Origin: Paracoccaceae bacterium
GTDB taxonomy: Bacteria; Pseudomonadota; Alphaproteobacteria; Rhodobacterales; Rhodobacteraceae
Length of the DNA stretch: 5,637 nucleotides
Direction of reading: 5' to 3'
Assembly: GCA_002400675.1 (NCBI GenBank)
Contig: NVQY01000101.1
Location: 1 to 5,637 of the forward strand
The notes under the pieces were generated by a model that was not told the DNA's origin, did not search any database, and saw only the letters and a list, made by a program, of their open reading frames with translations. Below, piece after piece: positions 1-5,542 of the stretch. The translations under genes and the position numbers were made by a program. The stretch's first letter is position 1. Each line of letters opens with the position of its first letter.

Positions 1-152
1 AGGTGGCGCAGGCCGCCGGCCTTATGACCGAGGCGGCGCAAACCCGCGCGGAAACGGCGATCGCCGCCCGCCTTGCCCCGCTGGAACTTGACATTGCCGC
101 CGCCGAGGCCGACCTTTCGCGCCTTATGGGCGGGCAGGTATATGAACGATAA
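1..152 (+). CDS. nagZ: NagZ-like beta-N-acetylhexosaminidase, C-terminal end only (5' truncated by window)
   Basis: Only the last 49 codons are present. The open frame runs from base 3 to a TAA stop at 150-152 and gives an Ala/Glu/Arg-rich tail ending GGQVYER. NagZ is a cytoplasmic glycoside hydrolase family 3 enzyme that removes N-acetylglucosamine from muropeptides during cell-wall recycling. None of its catalytic motifs lie in this fragment. The call rests on the helical tail (around LMTEAAQTRAETAIAARLAP), which resembles the C-terminus of rhodobacterial NagZ, and on position: nagZ commonly sits directly before scpA in Rhodobacterales. The stop overlaps the scpA start by 11 bp, so the two are probably co-transcribed and translationally coupled. 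Without the upstream sequence the identity is probable rather than shown. Confidence 0.75.
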   Translation, partial: VAQAAGLMTEAAQTRAETAIAARLAPLELDIAAAEADLSRLMGGQVYER

Positions 153-933
153 TCTGTTTCAGGAAGACGCAACCTCGGTAAGTGAACGGCTGGCGGCCGA
201 GGCGCTGATCGTCGATGTGGATGGCTATGAGGGCCCTCTGGACGTGCTATTGACCCTATCGCGCACGCAAAAGGTCGATCTGCGCAAGATTTCGGTGCTG
301 GAACTGGCGCGGCAATATCTGGGCTTTGTCGAACGCGCAAAAGAGTTGCGGCTGGAACTGGCGGCCGATTATCTGGTGATGGCGGCGTGGCTGGCGTTCC
401 TGAAATCCCGTCTGTTGCTGCCACCCGACCCGACCGAAGAAGGCCCATCCGGTGAGGAACTGGCCGCCCATCTGGCATTTCAACTGGAGCGCCTGCAAGC
501 TATGCGCGACGTGGCCGCGCGGTTGATGGCCTGCGACCGGCTGGGGCGGGATTTCTTTCGACGCGGGCAGGGCGAAGACGTCACCCGGATCAGGACGGTA
601 CAGTATAACGCCACCCTGCTGGACCTGATGCAGGGCTATGCCCGCATCCGCACCCGCGACGATTTCCGCCCCTTTGTGATGGACCGGGATTCAGTGTTCA
701 CCATGGAACAGGCGCTGGAACGGATGCGCGGGCTGATCGGCTTTACCGGCGACTGGACCGACATGGCAAGTTACCTGCCCCAGGGTTGGGACGGCGACCC
801 GGTACGGCGCCGTTCGGCCACCGCCGCGACCTTTGCCGCGTCGTTGGAACTGGTCAAGGAAGGCCATCTGGAAATCCGCCAATCTGACCTGTATGCCCCA
901 ATCCAGCTGCGAAAAGTTGATGGAAGAACGTGA
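142..933 (+). CDS. scpA: Segregation and condensation protein A (ScpA, kleisin subunit of SMC-ScpAB)
   Basis: 263 residues. ScpA is the kleisin that bridges the SMC ATPase heads and binds ScpB in the bacterial condensin, which compacts and segregates the chromosome. The N-terminal family signature is visible at residues 29-41 (YEGPLDVLLTLSR), followed by the conserved helix at 74-94 (AADYLVMAAWLAFLKSRLLLP region). The C-terminal winged-helix part is at about 227-257 (AATFAASLELVKEGHLEIRQ). Length is normal for the family. I chose the ATG at 142, inside the nagZ end (tATGaacgaTAA). The frame stays open upstream to an ATG at 73, but that would add 23 residues lying inside nagZ and unlike ScpA. 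The upstream ribosome-binding site is weak (around GGGCAGG), consistent with translational coupling to nagZ. The TGA stop shares its A with the scpB ATG. Confidence 0.95.
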   Translation: MNDNLFQEDATSVSERLAAEALIVDVDGYEGPLDVLLTLSRTQKVDLRKISVLELARQYLGFVERAKELRLELAADYLVMAAWLAFLKSRLLLPPDPTEEGPSGEELAAHLAFQLERLQAMRDVAARLMACDRLGRDFFRRGQGEDVTRIRTVQYNATLLDLMQGYARIRTRDDFRPFVMDRDSVFTMEQALERMRGLIGFTGDWTDMASYLPQGWDGDPVRRRSATAATFAASLELVKEGHLEIRQSDLYAPIQLRKVDGRT

Positions 934-1574
934 TGCAAGACGCTGACAGCACAAACGAAAGCCTGTTCGAAGCCCCGCCCATGGCGGAACAGGAACGCAT
1001 GTGCGAAGCGGTGCTGTTCGCCAGCGCTGAACCGGTTAGCGTGCGCGACCTAGAGGCGCGCATGCCGCATGGCTGTGACGTGGCGCAGGCGCTTGAGCAT
1101 CTGCGCAAACGCTATGAAGGGCGCGGCGTGCGGGTGGTCAAAGTTGGCGAGGCCTGGGCAATTCGCACCGCCCCCGATCTGGGGTTTCTGATGCAAAAGG
1201 AAACCGTCGAGACCCGCAAACTGTCGCGCGCCGCCATCGAAACACTGGCGATCATCGCCTATCACCAACCCGCCACCCGCGCCGAAATAGAGGAAATTCG
1301 CGGCGTGTCGGTGTCGCGCGGCACGATAGATCAGTTGATGGGGCTGGAATGGATCCGCTTTGGCCGGCGCAAGATGACTCCGGGGCGTCCGGTGACTTTT
1401 GTGGTAACTCCTGATTTCCTTGATCATTTTGGTTTGGAAAGCGCGCGGGACTTGCCTGGCCTAAAGGAATTGCGCGCCGCCGGATTGCTGGAAAACCGCC
1501 CGCCACCGGGCGCGATGTCACTGGGCGAAGACGAAGACGGCGCGGACGCTCAGCCCGAACTTTTTGGCGAATAG
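933..1574 (+). CDS. scpB: Segregation and condensation protein B (ScpB)
   Basis: 213 residues. ScpB is a tandem winged-helix protein that dimerises and binds the ScpA kleisin in the SMC condensin complex. The first winged-helix region begins at about residue 20 (EQERMCEAVLFASAEPVSV). The family core is at 98-127 (LSRAAIETLAIIAYHQPATR, then EIEEIRGV), followed by GLEWIRFGRRK and TPGRPVTFVVT (149-159) and the typical DFLDHFGLES with a later LPGLKEL. The C-terminus (about 190-213) is an acidic tail. The ATG at 933 overlaps the scpA TGA as TGATG, with a GGAAG ribosome-binding site at 922-926. A GTG one codon earlier (930) is possible but less likely. Overlap with scpA fits the equal production expected of partners in one complex. 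Confidence 0.95.
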   Translation: MQDADSTNESLFEAPPMAEQERMCEAVLFASAEPVSVRDLEARMPHGCDVAQALEHLRKRYEGRGVRVVKVGEAWAIRTAPDLGFLMQKETVETRKLSRAAIETLAIIAYHQPATRAEIEEIRGVSVSRGTIDQLMGLEWIRFGRRKMTPGRPVTFVVTPDFLDHFGLESARDLPGLKELRAAGLLENRPPPGAMSLGEDEDGADAQPELFGE

Positions 1575-1607
1575 GGTTTGTGCCTCGAAAATGGCGCAAT
1601 TCGACAC

Positions 1608-1620
1608 TATATAGGATAAT
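1608..1620 (+). promoter_or_regulatory. Possible -10 region ahead of the small basic gene
   Basis: An AT-rich patch, TATATAGGATAAT, stands out in the 69-bp gap between scpB and the next gene. It contains TATATA (1608-1613) and GATAAT (1615-1620), either of which resembles a -10 box. No good -35 hexamer lies 16-18 bp upstream of either, so this is tentative; the small gene may instead be read through from scpB. Confidence 0.25.
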
Positions 1621-1643
1621 GGCAGCAAAAAAGGGGATTTGGC

Positions 1644-1859
1644 ATGAACCAGATCATCAACATGGTCATCCGCATCATCATGCGCAAGGCGATCAATTCC
1701 GGTATCAATGCCGGAATGGGGGCATTTGCGCGACGCGGCGGGAAATCGACCCCTCAACAACCAATGTCCGATGATGCGCGCGGGCAACCGCAGGTTCAGG
1801 CCTCGGCGCAGCAAGCCAAGAAAATGGCCCGGATCACCCGTCGTGTGACCCGCCTGTAA
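1644..1859 (+). CDS. Small, strongly basic protein of unknown function
   Basis: 71 residues with a strong ribosome-binding site (AAGGGGA at 1631-1637, 6 nt before ATG). The N-terminus (residues 1-29) is rich in Ile, Met and Ala with spaced Arg/Lys, and could form an amphipathic or membrane-touching helix. A Gly/Pro/Gln-rich linker follows (about 32-55), then a basic helix at 57-71 (QAKKMARITRRVTRL). I count 13 Arg/Lys against 2 Asp, so the net charge is about +11. There is no signal peptide and no long hydrophobic segment. I recall short proteins of this kind behind scpB in other Roseobacter-group genomes, which supports it as a real gene, but I know no function. The overlapping frame starting at 1580 has no comparable start signal and is a shadow. 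Confidence 0.7.
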   Translation: MNQIINMVIRIIMRKAINSGINAGMGAFARRGGKSTPQQPMSDDARGQPQVQASAQQAKKMARITRRVTRL

Positions 1860-1908
1860 GCGACCAAGCGTCGTGTATTGATGTGAAACCAAACCGCACG
1901 TCGCGCGT

Positions 1909-2865
1909 TTAGCGCGCGGGTGGAAGGCGGACTTCTCCAGCCTCGGCGCGTTCTTCAAGAGCGTCCAGTAACCTGCTGAATTTGGGCGCTTTCATGCGTT
2001 TGGTGACATTCCGGTACAGCATTGCCAGCAGGTAATGGCGCTCATCAGCCTCAAGCCGCGCACGCAGCGCATATAGGTAGGGCGCATTATCGCGCCGGGC
2101 GCGATAAAGCGTATGAAACGCCGCCGCGCTTAGCTTGCCGATCCCTGCCAGTGTCAGAATGCGAAACAGGATGTGCATTTCCACCATCCGCGTTTGCAGC
2201 GCGCCGCCCATGTTAGGCATCCGCAACCGGCTGACGTTGGGCCGTTCAAACAACGTCGCGTGCATCGCGTCCAGTTCCTGATGCGGATCATAGATCACAA
2301 ACGCACGATCCGCCGCGTCCAGCATATCGGGCGCGTAACCATAGCGATCACTGAATGATGTGCGGCGAATATCCGGGAACCGGTCGTCCCATTCGCTCAT
2401 CCTGGGGTCAAGCGTGGCCTGGGGTTGCACCGCCACCACGGTCGCGCCGGGGGAGGCCACGGAATAGGCCGCCGCCGCATAGCCGCAGGGGCCGGCACCG
2501 TAGAACACCACCTTGTCGAATTCCTCAAAAAACCCGTCATCGACCAGTTGATCAAAAAACCCATAGATCAGCGGGTCACGAAACCAGGTGTCCCCGTCCG
2601 AGACCACGCACAGATGCGACCAGCCCAGGGTGCGCACCATTTCAAAGCCAAATGGCTGCGCGGTTTCGGATAGCGCGCGAATGCCCTGCATGGTTTCAAA
2701 CGTCACCAAAAGCGTGCTTTTCTGATCTATGAAGGTGGCAAAATGCTTGTCACCCAACTGTTGATGCATGCCGTTCTTGTCGGCAAGGGCGATCAATTGC
2801 TCTTTCCATGCGCCCGGTTTCAACCCGGCAAGCGACTTTTCCATCGAATTTTCTACATCCTGCAT
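1909..2865 (-). CDS. Alpha/beta-hydrolase-like protein of unknown function, possibly catalytically degenerate
   Basis: 318 residues, no signal peptide or membrane segment. The centre resembles an alpha/beta-hydrolase core: a strand and turn KVVFYGAGPCGYAAAAYSVA (118-137), then VVAVQPQ (143-149), FVIYDPHQELDAMHATLF (189-206) and LRMPNMGGAL (214-223). In related serine hydrolases the elbow reads like GSSMGGYAA; here it is GAGPCGYAA, so the usual serine position is Gly, with a Cys two residues on (C127). The place where the catalytic His is expected (Gly-His) reads Gly-Gly (220-221). The C-terminal third is helical and basic. From memory, relatives are often named phosphoadenosine phosphosulfate reductase; I see no PP-loop motif (SGGKDS type) or ECGLH motif to support that. 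The ATG at 2865 has an AGGAA site 7 nt upstream; a GTG at 2892 is open but lacks this. It lies 115 bp after the glycosyltransferase on the same strand, suggesting a shared glycan-related role (inference). Confidence 0.8.
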   Translation of the reverse strand: MQDVENSMEKSLAGLKPGAWKEQLIALADKNGMHQQLGDKHFATFIDQKSTLLVTFETMQGIRALSETAQPFGFEMVRTLGWSHLCVVSDGDTWFRDPLIYGFFDQLVDDGFFEEFDKVVFYGAGPCGYAAAAYSVASPGATVVAVQPQATLDPRMSEWDDRFPDIRRTSFSDRYGYAPDMLDAADRAFVIYDPHQELDAMHATLFERPNVSRLRMPNMGGALQTRMVEMHILFRILTLAGIGKLSAAAFHTLYRARRDNAPYLYALRARLEADERHYLLAMLYRNVTKRMKAPKFSRLLDALEERAEAGEVRLPPAR

Positions 2866-2872
2866 TTTGACG

Positions 2873-2877
2873 TTCCT
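2873..2877 (-). promoter_or_regulatory. Ribosome-binding site that fixes the start at 2865
   Basis: On the - strand this reads AGGAA, 7 nt before the ATG at 2865. It decides for that ATG over the in-frame GTG at 2892, nine codons upstream. The 10-bp palindrome CGGATATCCG (2878-2887) abuts it on the upstream side. Confidence 0.6.
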
Positions 2878-2980
2878 CGGATATCCGACCACTTGAACGG
2901 GACGGTTGCCTTTGACGGACTGTCTAGCGCTGGAATATGGCTAAAATTTGAAATTCTTGTGCCGGAGTCGCGCCAAACCA

Positions 2981-4033
2981 TCAGGATTTGCGCCCCATTC
3001 GCGCAAAAACCGCCATTTCCCGCGCCGTGTCCGCATCCAAGGGCCGCGTTGGCGGTGTCATCAGCAACCGCGCGTAGAGATCGCGAAACCGGTCCTGCCG
3101 CATCAGAATCCCAAATCTCTGTTTGCGCCAGGCAACGGCCTTTTCATGCAGGTGTTTCAGGGTGTTATCAGCCTTGAGCGTTTGCAGGATCGGCCTGCTA
3201 AGCGCCGACATCTTGTGAATTGATCTGTCCTGATCGCTGTCGAAATTCCGCTCTACCCAGTAATCCATCTGCATCAGGTCCGTATGATTGACCCGACCCC
3301 GGTCGGATTTCAGCACAAAGCTGTCCATCGCGCCCAACACATAGTGATTAAGCTGTGCCAGCGCAAAAAGAGGGCGGCCGTAATCGGAAAATAACCGCTT
3401 TGTGCTAAAATCCGGGCCAAGTTCGCGCCCCGCGCAATCAAACCACCGCGCCTGATCCACCCGGTCCTTGTCGGGGCTGCGCGGGCGATGCACGCCCAGC
3501 TTGCGATAGATACCGTCGTTGCGGTACAGCGTCTTGAACATGGCGGCGCGCCACGGCCAGTGGATCACCTCGGGCGCGCAGGCGGTGAAGGTCTCGGTAA
3601 CGGGGGTGTCCTGATACCGCTTGATGCTGTCATTGCCAAATAACCGCCAGGTCAGAGTGATGGCGCTGGCTTCGGGCAGGGCTGAAATCAGCGCGGGCAG
3701 GGTGCCATCGCCCACATGAATATTAACGAACTCATCAATGTCCAGCGTCAGGATCCAGTCGGCCTGTTTGACCACATCCAACCGATCCGCCATCTTTAGT
3801 GCGGTGAATTGAATGCCGCCCTTGTCATAGGGGCCGTCATTGCGAACATGGGTGATCTGTCCCTTTGCGGCCAGATGGTCCAGCATCGCGTCAGTGCCGT
3901 CCTGGCAATCATTTGAAAAGATCAGAAAATCGGTGAACCCCACGGCGCGATGATGCGCCAGCCACTCCAACAAAAAGGCGGCCTCGTTGCGAACGGTCAT
4001 AATGGCAAGTAATTTCAATGATTTGCCGTTCAT
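2981..4033 (-). CDS. Glycosyltransferase family 2-like protein (Glyco_tranf_2_4 type)
   Basis: 350 residues, predicted cytoplasmic, no signal peptide or membrane segment. The N-terminal part is a GT-A type nucleotide-sugar transferase domain: first strand and helix LLAIMTVRNEAAFLLEWLAH (8-27), then VGFTDFLIFSNDCQDGTD (31-48), and the metal and sugar-nucleotide site LTLDIDEFVN (95-104), where DID at 98-100 is the DxD motif. Further conserved-looking blocks are TWRLFGND (128-135), VHRPR (181-185) and LNHYVLGAMDSFVLK (228-242). This pattern fits the Glyco_tranf_2_4 (PF13704) group, related to GT92, widespread in Rhodobacterales for surface polysaccharide or glycoconjugate synthesis. Donor and acceptor cannot be read from sequence. 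ATG at 4033 is preceded by AAAGGG (4040-4045 on the - strand) 6 nt upstream. It is first in a probable two-gene unit and divergent from moxR. Confidence 0.9.
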   Translation of the reverse strand: MNGKSLKLLAIMTVRNEAAFLLEWLAHHRAVGFTDFLIFSNDCQDGTDAMLDHLAAKGQITHVRNDGPYDKGGIQFTALKMADRLDVVKQADWILTLDIDEFVNIHVGDGTLPALISALPEASAITLTWRLFGNDSIKRYQDTPVTETFTACAPEVIHWPWRAAMFKTLYRNDGIYRKLGVHRPRSPDKDRVDQARWFDCAGRELGPDFSTKRLFSDYGRPLFALAQLNHYVLGAMDSFVLKSDRGRVNHTDLMQMDYWVERNFDSDQDRSIHKMSALSRPILQTLKADNTLKHLHEKAVAWRKQRFGILMRQDRFRDLYARLLMTPPTRPLDADTAREMAVFARMGRKS

Positions 4034-4096
4034 ACTTAACCCTTTACCTTAGCTGCGGGTGCCACATATCACCGGCTCACAATCCTTGCCACCTCA

Positions 4097-4112
4097 GTCA
4101 ACACCCGTCAAC
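4097..4112. repeat. Two GTCAAC direct repeats in the divergent control region
   Basis: GTCAAC occurs at 4097-4102 and 4107-4112, exactly 10 bp apart, so both face the same side of the helix. A related GTCAAG in opposite orientation (seen as CTTGAC at 4121-4126) follows. The gap 4034-4171 separates the divergent glycosyltransferase and moxR starts, so the repeats could be an operator. On the - strand they read as TTGAC, but no matching -10 box follows for the glycosyltransferase. Confidence 0.3.
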
Positions 4113-4121
4113 GTCCGCCGC

Positions 4122-4152
4122 TTGACCTCTTGATCGCTTCGTGACCTGTTAT
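4122..4152 (+). promoter_or_regulatory. Possible moxR promoter
   Basis: TTGACC (4122-4127) resembles a -35 box and TGTTAT (4147-4152) a -10 box. The 19-bp spacer is longer than the preferred 17, so this would be a weak or activator-dependent promoter. Transcription would start near 4159, leaving a leader of only about 13 nt before the ATG at 4172. Confidence 0.3.
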
Positions 4153-4157
4153 GCGCA

Positions 4158-4163
4158 AAAGGA
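4158..4163 (+). promoter_or_regulatory. Ribosome-binding site that fixes the moxR start at 4172
   Basis: AAGGAT, 8 nt before the ATG at 4172. The in-frame ATG at 4151 lies upstream of this site and has no comparable signal, so the shorter protein is preferred. Confidence 0.65.
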
Positions 4164-4171
4164 TACCGCGC

Positions 4172-5089
4172 ATGACGACCACACAGATACCCCAATCCAT
4201 CGACGCTGTTCAGGCGATGCTGACGGCGCAGAACTATGTCTGTAGCCGCGCGCTGGCCACGGTGGTGTTCCTGTCGCTGAAACTTGGTCGCCCATTGTTC
4301 CTTGAGGGCGAGGCCGGGGTCGGCAAAACCGAAATAGCCAAAGCGCTGGCCGCGGGCCTGAACCGCCGCCTGATCCGGCTGCAATGCTACGAAGGGCTGG
4401 ACATCTCAAGCGCGGTCTATGAGTGGAACTTTCCGGCGCAGATGGTGGCGATCCGCACCGCCGAAGCGTCCGGCGGAGCCAACCGCGCCGATCTGCAAAC
4501 CGAACTCTTCAGCGATGAATTTCTGGTCGAACGCCCGCTGCTTCAGGCCATGCGCCCGGACGAAAACGGCGCTCCGGTGTTGCTGATCGACGAGCTTGAC
4601 CGCACGGATGAACCGTTCGAGGCCTTCCTGATGGAGGCGCTCAGCGACTTTCAGGTCACAATCCCCGAACTGGGCACCATAGTGGCCCCCGAGCCGCCGA
4701 TCGTCATCCTGACCTCAAACCGCACCCGCGAAGTGCACGACGCGCTGAAACGCCGCTGCCTTTACCACTGGGTCGAATACCCCGATTTCACCCGCGAAGT
4801 CCAAATCCTTAACGCCCGCGCCCCCGAAGCCGCTGAAAACCTGTCCCGTCAGGTGGTGGCGTTTGTGCAGGCCCTGCGCACCGAAGACCTGTTCAAGAAA
4901 CCCGGCGTGGCCGAAACCATCGACTGGGCCAAATGCCTGCTGGCGCTGGACGTGATCGACCTGTCCCCCGAGGTTATCGCCGACACGCTGGGCGCAATCC
5001 TCAAATACCAGGATGACATCGCCAAACTGCAAGGCTCCGAAGCCAAACGCATCCTCGATCAGGCCAAAGCCTCGCTCGACCCTGCCTGA
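4172..5089 (+). CDS. MoxR-family AAA+ ATPase
   Basis: 305 residues. MoxR proteins are AAA+ ATPases that act as chaperones or remodellers, usually with a von Willebrand A (VWA) domain partner, to mature or insert metal cofactors of enzymes. Visible motifs: Walker A GEAGVGKT (46-53); Walker B VLLIDELDR (136-144) with the catalytic D140-E141; sensor 1 at VILTSNRTRE (178-187, N183); and an arginine-finger-like DALKRRC (190-196). The C-terminal part (about 200-305) is the helical lid. The shape is like the CoxD/NorQ branch, but CO dehydrogenase, nitric-oxide reductase or other target genes are absent here, so the client is unknown. ATG at 4172 is supported by AAGGAT; the ATG at 4151 would add seven residues. 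A probable VWA partner starts at 5543, separated by a reversed small gene. Confidence 0.93.
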   Translation: MTTTQIPQSIDAVQAMLTAQNYVCSRALATVVFLSLKLGRPLFLEGEAGVGKTEIAKALAAGLNRRLIRLQCYEGLDISSAVYEWNFPAQMVAIRTAEASGGANRADLQTELFSDEFLVERPLLQAMRPDENGAPVLLIDELDRTDEPFEAFLMEALSDFQVTIPELGTIVAPEPPIVILTSNRTREVHDALKRRCLYHWVEYPDFTREVQILNARAPEAAENLSRQVVAFVQALRTEDLFKKPGVAETIDWAKCLLALDVIDLSPEVIADTLGAILKYQDDIAKLQGSEAKRILDQAKASLDPA

Positions 5090-5099
5090 TGCTTCTTCT

Positions 5100-5150
5100 G
5101 TTTCAAAATATCCTCGGGGGGATGTTCCAAAATCAGAATGATTTTGAAAC
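5100..5150. repeat. Nested inverted repeats with alternative pairings
   Basis: GTTTCAAAAT (5100-5109) is the exact reverse complement of ATTTTGAAAC (5141-5150), a perfect 10-bp stem. Within it, CAAAATCA (5128-5135) is the exact reverse complement of TGATTTTG (5139-5146), with a 3-nt loop. The two stems share bases 5141-5146 and so exclude each other. ATCC (5110-5113) can also pair with GGAT (5120-5123). The element abuts the hairpin at 5151-5171. It may be a dispersed intergenic repeat of this lineage. Confidence 0.6.
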
Positions 5151-5171
5151 CGGGGGGCGGATAGCCCCCCG
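5151..5171. terminator. GC-rich hairpin, probable bidirectional terminator
   Basis: CGGGGGGC (5151-5158) and GCCCCCCG (5164-5171) form a perfect 8-bp stem with a GGATA loop, 61 bp after the moxR stop and 4 bp from the stop of the reversed small gene. The tracts that follow are only modestly T-rich (TCCTTC on the + strand, GTTTC on the - strand), as is common in high-GC alphaproteobacteria. Position between convergent genes suggests it ends both transcripts. Confidence 0.6.
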
Positions 5172-5175
5172 TCCT

Positions 5176-5508
5176 TCACTCAAAATACCGCGCCAGGTCA
5201 CCAATCGTGTGAACCGGCACCAACACCGGGGCCAAATCCGGCCATGGACGCAACCAACGCACCAGCCAATTGCGCGCGTCAGGTTTGGCCCAACTCAGAT
5301 GCGTTACAAAATACGGCGCGTCCCAGCCCTCAACCGCAAACACCATGTCATCGCTGCCCTCAAACCGGCCAATGCACACCAGCGTATCCACGCGCATATC
5401 GCTCAACGGCCCGGTCTCGCTCAGCAGTTGCGCCGCAAACAACGCGCCGGTCTCAGCGTCCACCGACCCCCAGCCCTCGGGCCACTCGCTCTCATCTATC
5501 AACGTCAT
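5176..5508 (-). CDS. Small Trp-rich protein of unknown function
   Basis: 110 residues, not recognised. It is acidic in the N-terminal half and carries 7 Trp: EWPEGWG (8-14), EGWDAPYF near the centre, LSWAKP and WLVRWLRPWP towards the end. No signal peptide, membrane segment or catalytic motif is seen; it looks like a small soluble alpha/beta domain. The alternating hydrophobic stretches (VDTLVCIGRF, DMVFAVEGW) suggest beta strands. The start is bounded by an in-frame TAG three codons before the ATG at 5508. An AGAGGA site lies only 2 nt before that ATG, unusually close; a TTG two codons on would have 8 nt spacing. It converges on moxR and diverges from the VWA-like gene with only 34 bp between starts. 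The opposite-strand frames here encode His/Gln/Arg/Pro-rich products typical of shadows, which favours this strand. Confidence 0.7.
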   Translation of the reverse strand: MTLIDESEWPEGWGSVDAETGALFAAQLLSETGPLSDMRVDTLVCIGRFEGSDDMVFAVEGWDAPYFVTHLSWAKPDARNWLVRWLRPWPDLAPVLVPVHTIGDLARYFE

Positions 5509-5542
5509 GATCCTCTGCTAACACGCCCGCCGCAGGCCCACC

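Noticed and set aside
73..141. Longer ScpA start at ATG 73
   Set aside because: The extra 23 residues lie within the nagZ end and do not resemble ScpA; the ATG at 142 gives a normal N-terminus and a typical short operon overlap.
1580..1774. 64-residue + strand frame after scpB
   Set aside because: It overlaps the small basic gene in another frame, lacks a ribosome-binding site and encodes a His/Arg-rich product typical of a shadow.
1902..1918. CGCGCG / CGCGCG hairpin as terminator for the convergent genes
   Set aside because: The stem is only 6 bp of simple CG repeat, overlaps the stop codon at 1909-1911 and has no T-rich tract on either side.
1909..2865. Phosphoadenosine phosphosulfate reductase as the product name
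   Set aside because: Neither the PP-loop (SGGKDS type) nor the C-terminal ECGLH motif is present; the central motifs fit an alpha/beta-hydrolase-like core instead.
2743..3177. 144-residue + strand frame spanning the gap between the two reverse genes
   Set aside because: It is antisense to two well-supported genes and its product has no recognisable domain.
3293..3306. CCGACC / GGTCGG short palindrome in the glycosyltransferase gene
   Set aside because: A 6-bp GC-rich stem with a 2-nt loop is expected by chance in a high-GC coding region.
4151..4171. moxR start at ATG 4151
   Set aside because: It lies upstream of the AAGGAT site and overlaps the proposed -10 box; the added residues (MRKRIPR) are not typical of the family.
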